Below, in pieces: positions 27,240 to 35,972 of a stretch of DNA of 64,000 nucleotides (position 1 is its first letter; each line of letters begins with the position of its first letter). The stretch is from Pythium myriotylum (taxonomy: Eukaryota > Oomycota > Peronosporomycetes > Pythiales > Pythiaceae). The position numbers and the translations under genes were made by a program. The stretch is taken from positions 2,294,001 to 2,358,000 of the forward strand of contig JALJCQ010000001.1 in the NCBI GenBank assembly GCA_023091665.1, given 5' to 3'. The notes under the pieces are model-generated. The model worked only from the letters and a program-made list of their open reading frames with translations, did no database searches and was not told the origin of the DNA.

Positions 27240-29978
27240 ATGGCCAAGAGCTCCATCGTCTTGCACGCCCTCGCGGTGTGCCTAACGCTCGCGTTGACAA
27301 CGGCCCAGACTCTCGTGAGCTCCGACGACGGCTCAGGGCTCCACATCTACTTTCGCTCTGGATGGACCGCACCTCTCATCCACTACAACACTGGAGCCGG
27401 CTGGACAACGTCTCCTGGTATCAAGATGGTGGCCAGCACAGACCGCGTTCGGTTCCCCACCGAGAATGGGTGGTTCAAGTTTGACGTGGCGGCCCCAGCG
27501 ACGACCCTCGAGTTTGTGTTCAACAACGGAGCGGGCACCTGGGACAACAACGCAAGCAAGAACTACAAAGTCACGGCTGCTGGCACCTACGTTGTCACCA
27601 GCACTGTGGCTGCCCCTCCGAACCAAGTAGTGCCAGTCAAGAGCAATGACGGAACGGGTATCCACGTGTTCTTCCGCACTGCATGGCCAAACCCATATAT
27701 CCACTACAACAAGGGCTCTGGGTGGACGACCTCACCTGGTGTCAAGCTTTCGGCTAGCACAGACGCCTCTTTCCCGACTGGCGACGGGTGGTTCCAAGCG
27801 GACTTCGCCGCTCCGCAAGCGTCGCTGGACTTTGTGTTCAACAATGGTGCCGGCACATGGGACAACAACGGTGGCAACAACTACAAGGTCTCGGCGGCTG
27901 GGACTTTTGCTGTCACCAGCTCCCTGACGACACCTCCGTACGCGCTGAACCCTACACCAACCAACGCTCCGTCTCCGACCTCAACAACGCCTCCTGCACC
28001 TCCAAGTCCGTCGCCGACGCCGTCCACAACCGCCCCAACCCCACCACCCACGACCCCTGCACCTGCACCAACTCCATCTACGGCAGCGCCGACTCCCAGG
28101 CCAACCGGTGGCGTGACAGTTCCTCCTGCTCCGACCGATACTCCGGCACCGTCGACGTCATGCTCCAACTACAACGGTCAGGACTCGTGCTCGGGCAACA
28201 ACATCGACCTTCCCGCCAGCAGCGAGGAGCGTCGCTGGCAAACACCGTCGCGCAACTCTTCCCTTTACCGATCCACATACCAGGACTACCGATCTCTCCA
28301 GGGATACGCACACGTCGTCTACGCCGCCGGTCGCCAATCTGCTACTGTCACCGTCCGCACTTTCCTTCGCGTCCCGACGGCAACATGCTCGTACTCGTTC
28401 AACGGCGCGAGCCAGTCGTCCGCCACTTTCACGGCCACGACATCCTTGACCTCCGACCTCAACATCGTCGTCACATGCAGTGCCGGCTCGGACACGTGGA
28501 CGTTGACGTTGGACCCTGTCAACTTCGTGTGGCAGAACACCGCCGTTCCTACTCCGGCTGGCTTTGAGGGTGGTCAGAAGGGTGCTATCGTGGATTTGTT
28601 CGGCTGGCCGTACGCGGATATTGAGCAAGAGTGCAAGGACTTTTTGGGCAAGGCTGGCTATCTCGGAGTGAAGATCAACCCTCCGCAGGAGTCGGTCATG
28701 TCGGATGCATGGCCGCAGGAAGGCCAACGCAACCCGTGGTTCTTCGTGTATCAACCCGTGAGCTACAGACTGACCAACCGTCTAGGAAACCGCGCTCAAC
28801 TCCGCTCGATGATCCAGACGTGTCGTGCTAACGGTGTCCGCATCTACGCGGATGCTGTGATCAACCACATGTCTGGTGGCGGTAACGATGTGAACCCATT
28901 GCATCGCAACCCGAGCGGCGGTAGCTGTGTCACCTGGGGTCCCAAGTCCAGTGTTGGTGGCTCGCCCTACTTCACGCATAACTTCGCATTCGGCACGAAC
29001 CCTGAGACGGGTCTTCGCGCCGCACTCGAGTTTCCTGCCGTTCCATACGGTCCGTCAGACTTCCACTGTGAACGGTCCCTGAACTCGTACACTGACGGTC
29101 TTATCATGGGAGCTGGCTGGCTCGTGGGACTTACTGACCTTCACACGGGAAAGACGAATGTGCGTGAACGCATCGCCCAGTACTTCGTCGATCTGCTTGG
29201 CATCGGGTTCAGCGGCTTCCGCGTGGACGCTATCAAGCATGTTTCTCCGACCGATACAGCCGCGATTTTTGGCTTGTTCAACCAGTACATGGGAGGGAAC
29301 TTCCCTTCGGACTTCATCATGTGGGGCGAGATCATCATGGGTGGAGAAGCTCAGCTGTTGGCCTGCAACAAGGACTCGGGGTACAATTACTACCAGGAAC
29401 TAGACTCGCGCTACGCTGCTGCTGGAATCTCATCCACTGACATCAGCAAGCTCAAGATCTGGTCCTCCGACTACCCAAAAGAGTTCCCCGTGTGTGGCAG
29501 CTGGATCTTGCCGGCGTCTCGTTTTGTGATCCAGAACGACGACCACGACCAGCAGCAACAGGGATCGTCATCTCGCGACATGCAAGACAAAGGTTCTGTG
29601 TTGGTCAAGGACAAGAACGTCGCCACTCACCGCAACTTTGAGGTTCAGCTCTTCACTAGACGTGAAGCGGACTGGAAGATCAAGGTTGTCCTCAGCTCGT
29701 ACACCATCTTTCCTGACGGGACCCCCGCTGGTTTCCCTGATGGATACTCGGATTGCAATCTCGGCTACGATTCATCGGCTGGGCAGAAGTGCACCAAGAG
29801 CGTGCCGTATGAGAAGGCCTTCCGCGCGGGCTCGTGCGGATACACTGTGGAAGGGTTCTCGAGTGTAGGCAAGTACACTCGTGTGCATCGCGACCTGCCG
29901 ATTGTCAACGCTATGCGTGGCTGGGTAGGTCTCGGCTCGGTGTCTGCGAGCCAGGTTGGGATCACTGGTTCGTGCTAA
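27240..29978 (+). CDS. Secreted alpha-amylase (CBM25-CBM25-linker-GH13), copy 3, 912 aa
   Basis: Third tandem amylase. The start is ATG 27240, which gives a clean signal peptide (MAKSSIVLHALAVCLTLALT). Two CBM25-type modules, a Pro/Thr/Ser linker, the beta-rich middle region, then a GH13 barrel with Asp663 (GFRVDAIKH), Glu697 (MWGEII) and Asp770 (QNDDHD). It is the most diverged copy in the barrel (Val for Ile before the nucleophile, IINHMS-type strand VINHMS), yet 471 bp (28230-28700) and 141 bp (29390-29530) are identical to copy 2. The frame opens 18 codons upstream at ATG 27186, which would bury the signal peptide. Confidence 0.93.
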   Translation: MAKSSIVLHALAVCLTLALTTAQTLVSSDDGSGLHIYFRSGWTAPLIHYNTGAGWTTSPGIKMVASTDRVRFPTENGWFKFDVAAPATTLEFVFNNGAGTWDNNASKNYKVTAAGTYVVTSTVAAPPNQVVPVKSNDGTGIHVFFRTAWPNPYIHYNKGSGWTTSPGVKLSASTDASFPTGDGWFQADFAAPQASLDFVFNNGAGTWDNNGGNNYKVSAAGTFAVTSSLTTPPYALNPTPTNAPSPTSTTPPAPPSPSPTPSTTAPTPPPTTPAPAPTPSTAAPTPRPTGGVTVPPAPTDTPAPSTSCSNYNGQDSCSGNNIDLPASSEERRWQTPSRNSSLYRSTYQDYRSLQGYAHVVYAAGRQSATVTVRTFLRVPTATCSYSFNGASQSSATFTATTSLTSDLNIVVTCSAGSDTWTLTLDPVNFVWQNTAVPTPAGFEGGQKGAIVDLFGWPYADIEQECKDFLGKAGYLGVKINPPQESVMSDAWPQEGQRNPWFFVYQPVSYRLTNRLGNRAQLRSMIQTCRANGVRIYADAVINHMSGGGNDVNPLHRNPSGGSCVTWGPKSSVGGSPYFTHNFAFGTNPETGLRAALEFPAVPYGPSDFHCERSLNSYTDGLIMGAGWLVGLTDLHTGKTNVRERIAQYFVDLLGIGFSGFRVDAIKHVSPTDTAAIFGLFNQYMGGNFPSDFIMWGEIIMGGEAQLLACNKDSGYNYYQELDSRYAAAGISSTDISKLKIWSSDYPKEFPVCGSWILPASRFVIQNDDHDQQQQGSSSRDMQDKGSVLVKDKNVATHRNFEVQLFTRREADWKIKVVLSSYTIFPDGTPAGFPDGYSDCNLGYDSSAGQKCTKSVPYEKAFRAGSCGYTVEGFSSVGKYTRVHRDLPIVNAMRGWVGLGSVSASQVGITGSC
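28230..28700 (+). repeat. 471-bp block identical in all three amylases
   Basis: Matches 23947-24417 (offset 4283) and 20052-20522. Begins CGTCGCTGGCAAAC and ends GGTCATG; flanks are diverged. Confidence 0.9.
29390..29530 (+). repeat. 141-bp block shared by amylases 2 and 3
   Basis: Matches 25107-25247 at offset 4283. Copy 1 differs inside this stretch, so the exchange involves copies 2 and 3. Confidence 0.85.
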
Positions 29979-30275
29979 GCGCTTTACCCAGAAGACCCAC
30001 CCAGCCTCGTCTTCCTGAACACCTCAGATCTTTGCTTCCGTTGCGTAGTCCAAAAGAATGCCAAATATATTTTTTGTTCAATTTGGAAGGTGTTTCGCGC
30101 GTCACCACATCAACGACATCGCTGACCGATACTTGTAGTTGGGAACTCGCAGTTGGCGAAGCTATAGTGGTTGCCACGAGCGTGGGAATGATTGCCAGTT
30201 GTGATCAAACTCTGATCACACGATTGGGAGGCGCATAATCCTCTCCCCACATGGTCATACGCTTACGGGTCCTAC

Positions 30276-30426
30276 TTGAAGTTCGGGAAGTGCAAATTAG
30301 CGCGCAACACGCTGTTCATAAGATCCATCAACACGATGGTGGCGATCAGCCAGCGAGGGTGCGTAAGCCTATCCCCATTTGGTATTTGGCTTATGGACGC
30401 AAGTTGAAGTTCGCGAAGTGCAAATT
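30276..30426 (+). repeat. Diverged direct repeat pair, 128 bp apart
   Basis: TTGAAGTTCGGGAAGTGCAA at 30276 recurs at 30404 with one change (GCG for GGG). Weaker similarity extends about 28 bp further upstream of each copy. In one frame both read as AYGxxLKFxKCKL with silent third-base changes. Confidence 0.6.
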
Positions 30427-30785
30427 GCTGCTAGTCTCCTCGACATCGCCAACATAGCTCCTAATGTTAGTCGGGCAAGCCCACGCCCGTCCTTCTTGGT
30501 GCTAGCTCGTATCCTGCCGCTGTACTCTAGTCAAACTACAGCTCACATCGGTGAGACGAAACGGACAAAGATCGAGAGTCCCTTCAAGATCCCACGTACC
30601 CTCGAGTGGTGAATTTCCACAGTGATGGGAGATGTGCCTCTTCGAGGACGCACAATCAAATGGGCCAGGAGGAGCTCGATTGTGGTGTCAAATATTGGTA
30701 GCAGGAGACGACCCCAACCCTCCGTCTCTGTCTCTCTCTCGTGAGACCACTGTCGCCAAGACAAGATTGAAGACTACATATCCAT

Positions 30786-30799
30786 TCACTTTTCATTTT
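30786..30799 (+). promoter_or_regulatory. Oomycete INR/FPR-like start element of the rhamnosidase
   Basis: TCACTTTTCATTTT fits TCAYTYYNCAWTTT at every position and ends 45 nt before ATG 30845. This supports 30845 over the longer open frame. Confidence 0.7.
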
Positions 30800-30844
30800 G
30801 TCTTTTGCGCCGACGAAGTCACACCGACCCTCCATTGTGTCGAG

Positions 30845-32995
30845 ATGAAGCTCCTGGCCGCTCTGGCCGCTCTCGCTCTGGCTGGTTGTGCGTCTTCCGC
30901 CTTGTCTCCAAAGAAGCTGTCCCCTCCATCGTGGGTGAACTCCAACGAGGCCAAGTGGCTTTCGTATATCCACTCTCCTAGCTCGCGTGACGTCTCTCCC
31001 ATATCCATCTACAAGACCGAGGGTTCAGTCACCAGAACATCCTCGAGCGCGACGCAATCTGCCACGTTTATCGGAACCACACTATCGAAGAACGGCTCTT
31101 ACGTGACCTACGACTTCGGCAAGATTGTCAATGGTTATGTCACGGTCCAGTTCGGTGGGGCGACCAGCAAGAACTCTAGTCTCGGTGTCGCATTCTCAGA
31201 GCATGCGAAGTTCGTCGGCATCCAATCCGATCTGTCAACCGATATGAGTGTCATAGATGGCACCATCTACGCGCCAGCCAACCCTTCAACGACATACACT
31301 TTCCCACGCACGTTTGCACGTGGTGGTTATCGGTACCTAACGCTTTCAGTCTCCGGCGACGCAACCATCCAGATCACGGGTGTCTCCACGCATTTCACCG
31401 CCGCACCCCACACGGCTGCGAATGCTCTCCGCGAGTACACGGGCTACTTCCACTCTGATGATGAGCTGCTCAACCGGATCTGGTACGCAGGCGTGTACAC
31501 GATCCAGCTGTGCCATATCTTTGCGAACGAGTCACGAGCCAATGTTGCGACTATTCCCACGTACGGATGGCATAATAACGCGACAATAGCGGGGATCCCC
31601 AAGGATAGCGAGGTCTACGTCGAGGGGGCAAAGCGAGATCGCACGGCGTGGCCCGGAGACTTCGGCGTGTCCCTACTGACCAAGGCTGTGGGCCTCAATG
31701 CTGACAACTTGTTGGCCGCGCGATACGCAATCTCATCCATCTACGCGCTGCAGCATAACGGGTTCTTCCCGTACGCTGGCTCGCCAATTGGTGAGCGAGT
31801 CATCGCGGACGGTTTGATTTCCGACACGTACCATTTGTGGTCCATGATAGCCATGGCTGACTACACGGAGCTCTCGGGCGACACGTCGCTTCTCTTCTCC
31901 ACGTGGAACCAGACGGTGCTGGGTGTCACGACGAGTCTCAACAAGGTCGACCCGTCGGACATGCTGCTTGAGGTCACGGGGTTCTTTGACTGGGGTCGCC
32001 AAGGAGTTATGGGCAAGAATATTGAGGCCAACGCTTTGCTCTATCGCGTCCTCATTCTGCTCGCCGATCTAGCTCAGCGTTACAGTCTCCCGAACGCGCA
32101 ATACAATGGCACCTCATGGATTTCGATCGCCGAAGCGATCAAGACTTCCGTGAACAAACACCTCTGGGATGCCAGCGTCGGACGGTTCCGAGACAACACA
32201 ACGACGACGGCTTTGTACCCACAGGACGGAAACGTCTTCGCGATCAAGTTCAACCTTACGAAAAGTGGGGCCCAAGCGGCACGCATCTCACAGGGTATCA
32301 CCACCAACTGGAACAGCTTTGGGTCCGTTTCACCTGAGGCCCAGGGCACCATCTCTCCGTACATTACTAGCAGTGAGATTGAGGCCCATTTCTCAGCTCA
32401 GCCAGCGAACGCTTCTCGTGCCATGGAGATCCTGCGCCGGCAGTGGGGGTACATGCTTCAGGCCTTCAGCAACTCGACGCTCATCGAGGGGTTCTACCAG
32501 ACCGGTGTCCACGACTACCCGTTCTACGGCGATGGGTTGGGTGCCTACCTGTCGCACGCCCACGCGTGGTCGACTGGCCCCGTGGCCTCGCTCACGCTTC
32601 GCGTCGGCGGACTGGCGATCGTTCGAGAAGGCGGGAAGGTGTGGAGGTTCCAGCCGCACGCCGCCGGCTCGGGCGTCAAGAGCGTGCGAACGGGTTTCAC
32701 GGCGGCCACGGGCTTCTTCTCCGTGAACTGGGAGGCGGACACCAGCCGCACGGCGATCTACGAGGCCTCGTTCAGCGTTCCCTCGGGTACGACGGGCTCC
32801 ATTTCCGTCCCGACTTTCGCCGTTCTCCCGACGTCCCTCCACATCTCGATCAATGGGGTCATCGTGTGGAGCCGAGGCCACGCCACTGGGTCTGCCTTCG
32901 GTGCGGCGTCGGTCAGCGACGGCTTCGTGGACTTTCCATCGGTCTCGGCGGCGAATGGCGCCACGAGCTTCCAAGTGGTCGTCGCTAAGGCGTAG
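30845..32995 (+). CDS. Secreted alpha-L-rhamnosidase-like glycoside hydrolase (GH78 type), 716 aa
   Basis: Predicted to remove terminal alpha-L-rhamnose from plant cell-wall pectin or glycosides outside the cell. Signal peptide at 1-20 (MKLLAALAALALAGCASS). A beta-sandwich N-terminal part (about 60-215) contains VTYDFGKIVNGYVTVQFG. The alpha/alpha barrel follows with the family's acidic motif EGAKRDRTAWPGD at about 260-272, then YHLWSMIAMADY, FFDWGR, and the late HAWSTGPVASLT. A C-terminal beta domain closes the protein. Several N-glycosylation sequons fit secretion. The frame is open back to 30632, but a strong start element lies between. It ends the run of four secreted glycosidase genes on this strand; substrate is inferred from family only. 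Confidence 0.85.
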   Translation: MKLLAALAALALAGCASSALSPKKLSPPSWVNSNEAKWLSYIHSPSSRDVSPISIYKTEGSVTRTSSSATQSATFIGTTLSKNGSYVTYDFGKIVNGYVTVQFGGATSKNSSLGVAFSEHAKFVGIQSDLSTDMSVIDGTIYAPANPSTTYTFPRTFARGGYRYLTLSVSGDATIQITGVSTHFTAAPHTAANALREYTGYFHSDDELLNRIWYAGVYTIQLCHIFANESRANVATIPTYGWHNNATIAGIPKDSEVYVEGAKRDRTAWPGDFGVSLLTKAVGLNADNLLAARYAISSIYALQHNGFFPYAGSPIGERVIADGLISDTYHLWSMIAMADYTELSGDTSLLFSTWNQTVLGVTTSLNKVDPSDMLLEVTGFFDWGRQGVMGKNIEANALLYRVLILLADLAQRYSLPNAQYNGTSWISIAEAIKTSVNKHLWDASVGRFRDNTTTTALYPQDGNVFAIKFNLTKSGAQAARISQGITTNWNSFGSVSPEAQGTISPYITSSEIEAHFSAQPANASRAMEILRRQWGYMLQAFSNSTLIEGFYQTGVHDYPFYGDGLGAYLSHAHAWSTGPVASLTLRVGGLAIVREGGKVWRFQPHAAGSGVKSVRTGFTAATGFFSVNWEADTSRTAIYEASFSVPSGTTGSISVPTFAVLPTSLHISINGVIVWSRGHATGSAFGAASVSDGFVDFPSVSAANGATSFQVVVAKA

Positions 32996-33175
32996 GAACA
33001 GTCCTGTTTATGTCCGCTCTATTGGAAATTCTCTTTTGGGGACATGATTAGGATCCATCCAAATCCATGTGTTTCATATATTAGGATCCGCTCGTTTATG
33101 CGTAATCACGGGCTCCCGAAGAGCTCCCGACCAGCTCAGCCACCTCGGCGATCCACTTCGCTTCTCCCCGTCGCC

Positions 33176-35671
33176 ATGACCAAGGAATCGGCGCCGCTGC
33201 TGCCCAAGCCGGCGGGCGGCAAGGCGGCCATGTTCTCGCGCTGGCGCCGCAGCGAGGAGGAGGCGCCTCTCGGCGTCAGCGGCTACGGCGCCAAGCGCAA
33301 GAGCGGCCGCCGCGAGCTCCTCTGCCTCCAGTTCAGCCTCATCGTGCTCCTCGTGCTCGACCTCTCGAGCCTGCTGGCCGTCGCGCTGCTCAGCCTCGGC
33401 GCGCGAGAGTTCCTCGCCAACCGGTGGCTCTGGGACGTCACGGCCGTCGCATGGCGCTACTGGGGACTCCCCGTGCTCGCAACGCTCGTCAAGATCGTGC
33501 TCTTCGGCGTCTGCACGGCGCGCCCCAGCCTGCGCCTGCTCACGTGGCTCAGCTACCTCTTCTCCGCCGCCTTCCTCGCTGTGCTTGCAGTAGACTCGTT
33601 CAAGCTCGACAGCTTCACGCAGCTCGAAGAAGAGCAGTTCCGCCTCGTAGATGCCAACATCGCGAACTCGCTGCCTCTTATATTCACGGTGCTCGAGGTC
33701 GTCAACCTCAACTACCTCCACGACTCGCTCTCAACCCCGGTTGCGCGTGCCGCGAACCTCGACATCCCACCACCACCGCCCACGCCGCAAGGGATTTCTT
33801 TCGTGAAGCTCGTCTACATCCTCAAGCCTTACTTCTGGCCTCACGGATTCGCCAACAAAGTGCGCGCGTCCTCAACGTACGTGCTGCTCGCCGTGTCCAA
33901 GCTTGCGAACCTCGCTTCGCCGCTCTTCATGGCACGTGCCACGAATGCACTGCTGGCCAAGGACGCGCGCCAGGCACTGATCGAGATTACGATCTACTCA
34001 GTGCTCGTGCTCGCGTCCAAGATCTTCAAGGAACTTCAGTCGCTCATCTACCTCCGCGTCAAGCAAACAGCTTACATCGAGCTGGCTACAGCTACGTACG
34101 AGCATGTTCACTCTCTCTCGTACGACTGGCACGTCCAGAAGAAGATCGGCGATGTCCTGCGCTCGATGGACCGCGGTGTTGAGTCGGCCAACTCAGTCGT
34201 GTCGTACGTGTTCCTGTACTTGTTTCCGACTCTCGCCGAGTCAGTTGTCGTGATCATCATTTTTGCAACCCATTTCCAGCTCGCGGCGCTTTCATTCATT
34301 GCGTTTAGCAGCCTCGTGGTTTATGCGTTCATGACGATCAAGATTACGCTTTGGCGGAAAAAGTTTCGCGAGGCCTCAACCAAGCACGATAACGAGTACC
34401 ATGACAAGGCTACGGATGCCCTGATCAACTATGAGACCGTTAAGTACTTTTCCAACGAAAAGTACGAGGTTGACACGTACACCAAGGTGATCCAGAAGTA
34501 CCAAAAGAACTCCATCTCTGTCCAGGCTTCACTGAGTATACTCAACAGCGCCCAGTCGTTCGTGATCCAGGCCACAACGCTCGCTGCGCTGGGCATAGCC
34601 ATCCCCCATGTTGTCGTAGATGCCGACAAGGGTCGTCACATTGACATCGGTGATTTTGTTGCCATTTCCGTGTACCTGGCCAACCTGTTCCAGCCACTCT
34701 TCTTCCTCGGCTCGATTTATAACATGGTCATTAACGCGATCATTGACATGCGCAAGCTCAGCGAACTCCTCTCGGTTGAGCCTGACATTGTCGATGCACC
34801 TGGTGCCCGCGATCTTAACATCTGCGACTACGACCACAGCACGGGAATCGAGGTGCGCTTCAAAGAGGTCAGCTTTCACTACCCATCGCAAGCCGTTACT
34901 AGTGGTATCAAGAACATGTCGTTCACAATCCATAAGGGCACGACGACGGCGCTAGTGGGCGAAACAGGTGCTGGTAAAACTACAATCTCGCGTCTTCTAT
35001 TCCGATTTTACGAGTGCGACTCGGGCAAAATTCTTGTGCACCACCAAGATATTTCGCAAGTCACACAGCACTCGCTCCGCAAAGCCATCGGCATCGTTCC
35101 GCAAGATACGGTGCTATTCAATGACACTATATTCAACAACATCAAGTACGGCAACCTAGACGCTACCTTTGACCAGGTTGTCGAGGCAGCCAAGAATGCA
35201 CGCGTGTACGACTTCATCATGCGCCTTCCAGACCAGTGGAACTCGATGGTCGGTGAGCGTGGCCTGAAGCTGTCGGGCGGCGAGAAGCAGCGCGTTGCGA
35301 TTGCACGCACGTTGCTTAAGAACCCGCCTTTCGTAATTCTTGATGAGGCCACGTCCGCGTTGGACACTGTCACGGAGCGAGAGATCCAGGCTGCGCTCAA
35401 TAAGCTATCAAAGAATCGCACGATGATGGTAATTGCTCATCGCTTGTCGACGGTAAGTACGCCCTCCCTTTGATGTCTTCGCATTCCCCCTCATCCTGAC
35501 GCATACGTATAGATTCGTAACGCAGATCAAATCCTCGTCCTGCGCGACGGCGAAGTGGCAGAGCGCGGCAAGCACGACGATCTTGTGGCTTTTGGTGGCA
35601 TCTACAGCCGCATGTGGAATACGCAGTTGAAATCGAATGAGGATGCAGTCAGTGCCCAGACTGACGTCTGA
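33176..35671 (+). CDS. ABC half transporter, ABCB6/HMT1 (ATM1-like) subfamily, 811 aa
   Basis: ATP-driven exporter of organelle or vacuole membranes; relatives move metal-thiol conjugates, phytochelatins or porphyrins. Exons 33176-35452 and 35513-35671 join over a 60-nt intron (GTAAGT..ATAG); without splicing the protein would lose its H-loop tail. An N-terminal extra membrane domain (about residues 44-190) precedes a six-helix domain (about 220-520) with the subfamily motif YDWHVQKKIGDVLRSMDRG. The nucleotide-binding domain has Walker A GETGAGKTT (about 596-604), signature LSGGEKQR (about 700) and Walker B FVILDEATSALD. The extra N-terminal domain separates ABCB6/HMT1 from ATM1/ABCB7. The in-frame ATG at 33176 is preferred to the 5' end of the open frame at 33044. 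Confidence 0.88.
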
Positions 35672-35972
35672 TATAACCTCCAGCGAGTGCATTGACATCA
35701 TTGGAGATGCGTACGAAGAACGGAACAGTTCACAATCGTTTCAGTCAAGGTCAGCCACGACAACTGCGGAGGTCTTGTCTAGATTTGATGATGTCGGGTA
35801 GGCGCCACTAAGCTGTTCTAAATCCAAGAGCAACTTCCTTTCACTGTCAAATCGGTCGATTCGTGGAATTGAATGTTCACTTCCACCTCCGTCGCTATCG
35901 TTGCTGTCAGCGCTATTCTCTCGGACCACGCCGACACCAGTCGCATTCCGCAAAAGGTTATCCGATAGCGCA
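35672..35972. other. Convergent spacer, possible terminal exon on minus strand
   Basis: Lies between the ABC transporter stop and the stop of the C2-like/IQ gene. On the minus strand 35741-35953 is open and Ser/Asp/Glu-rich (NSADSNDSDGGGSEHS), like the end of the adjacent gene, and could be an extra terminal exon. Confidence 0.4.

Larger units (their letters stand above)
29979..30844. other. Spacer between amylase 3 and rhamnosidase
   Basis: No supportable gene. It holds a diverged direct repeat (30276-30298 and 30404-30426) and the start element of the rhamnosidase. Confidence 0.5.

Noticed and set aside
32393..32974. Long antisense frame in the rhamnosidase
   Set aside because: High GC coding sequence leaves the opposite strand open; composition is Arg/Glu-rich with no domain.
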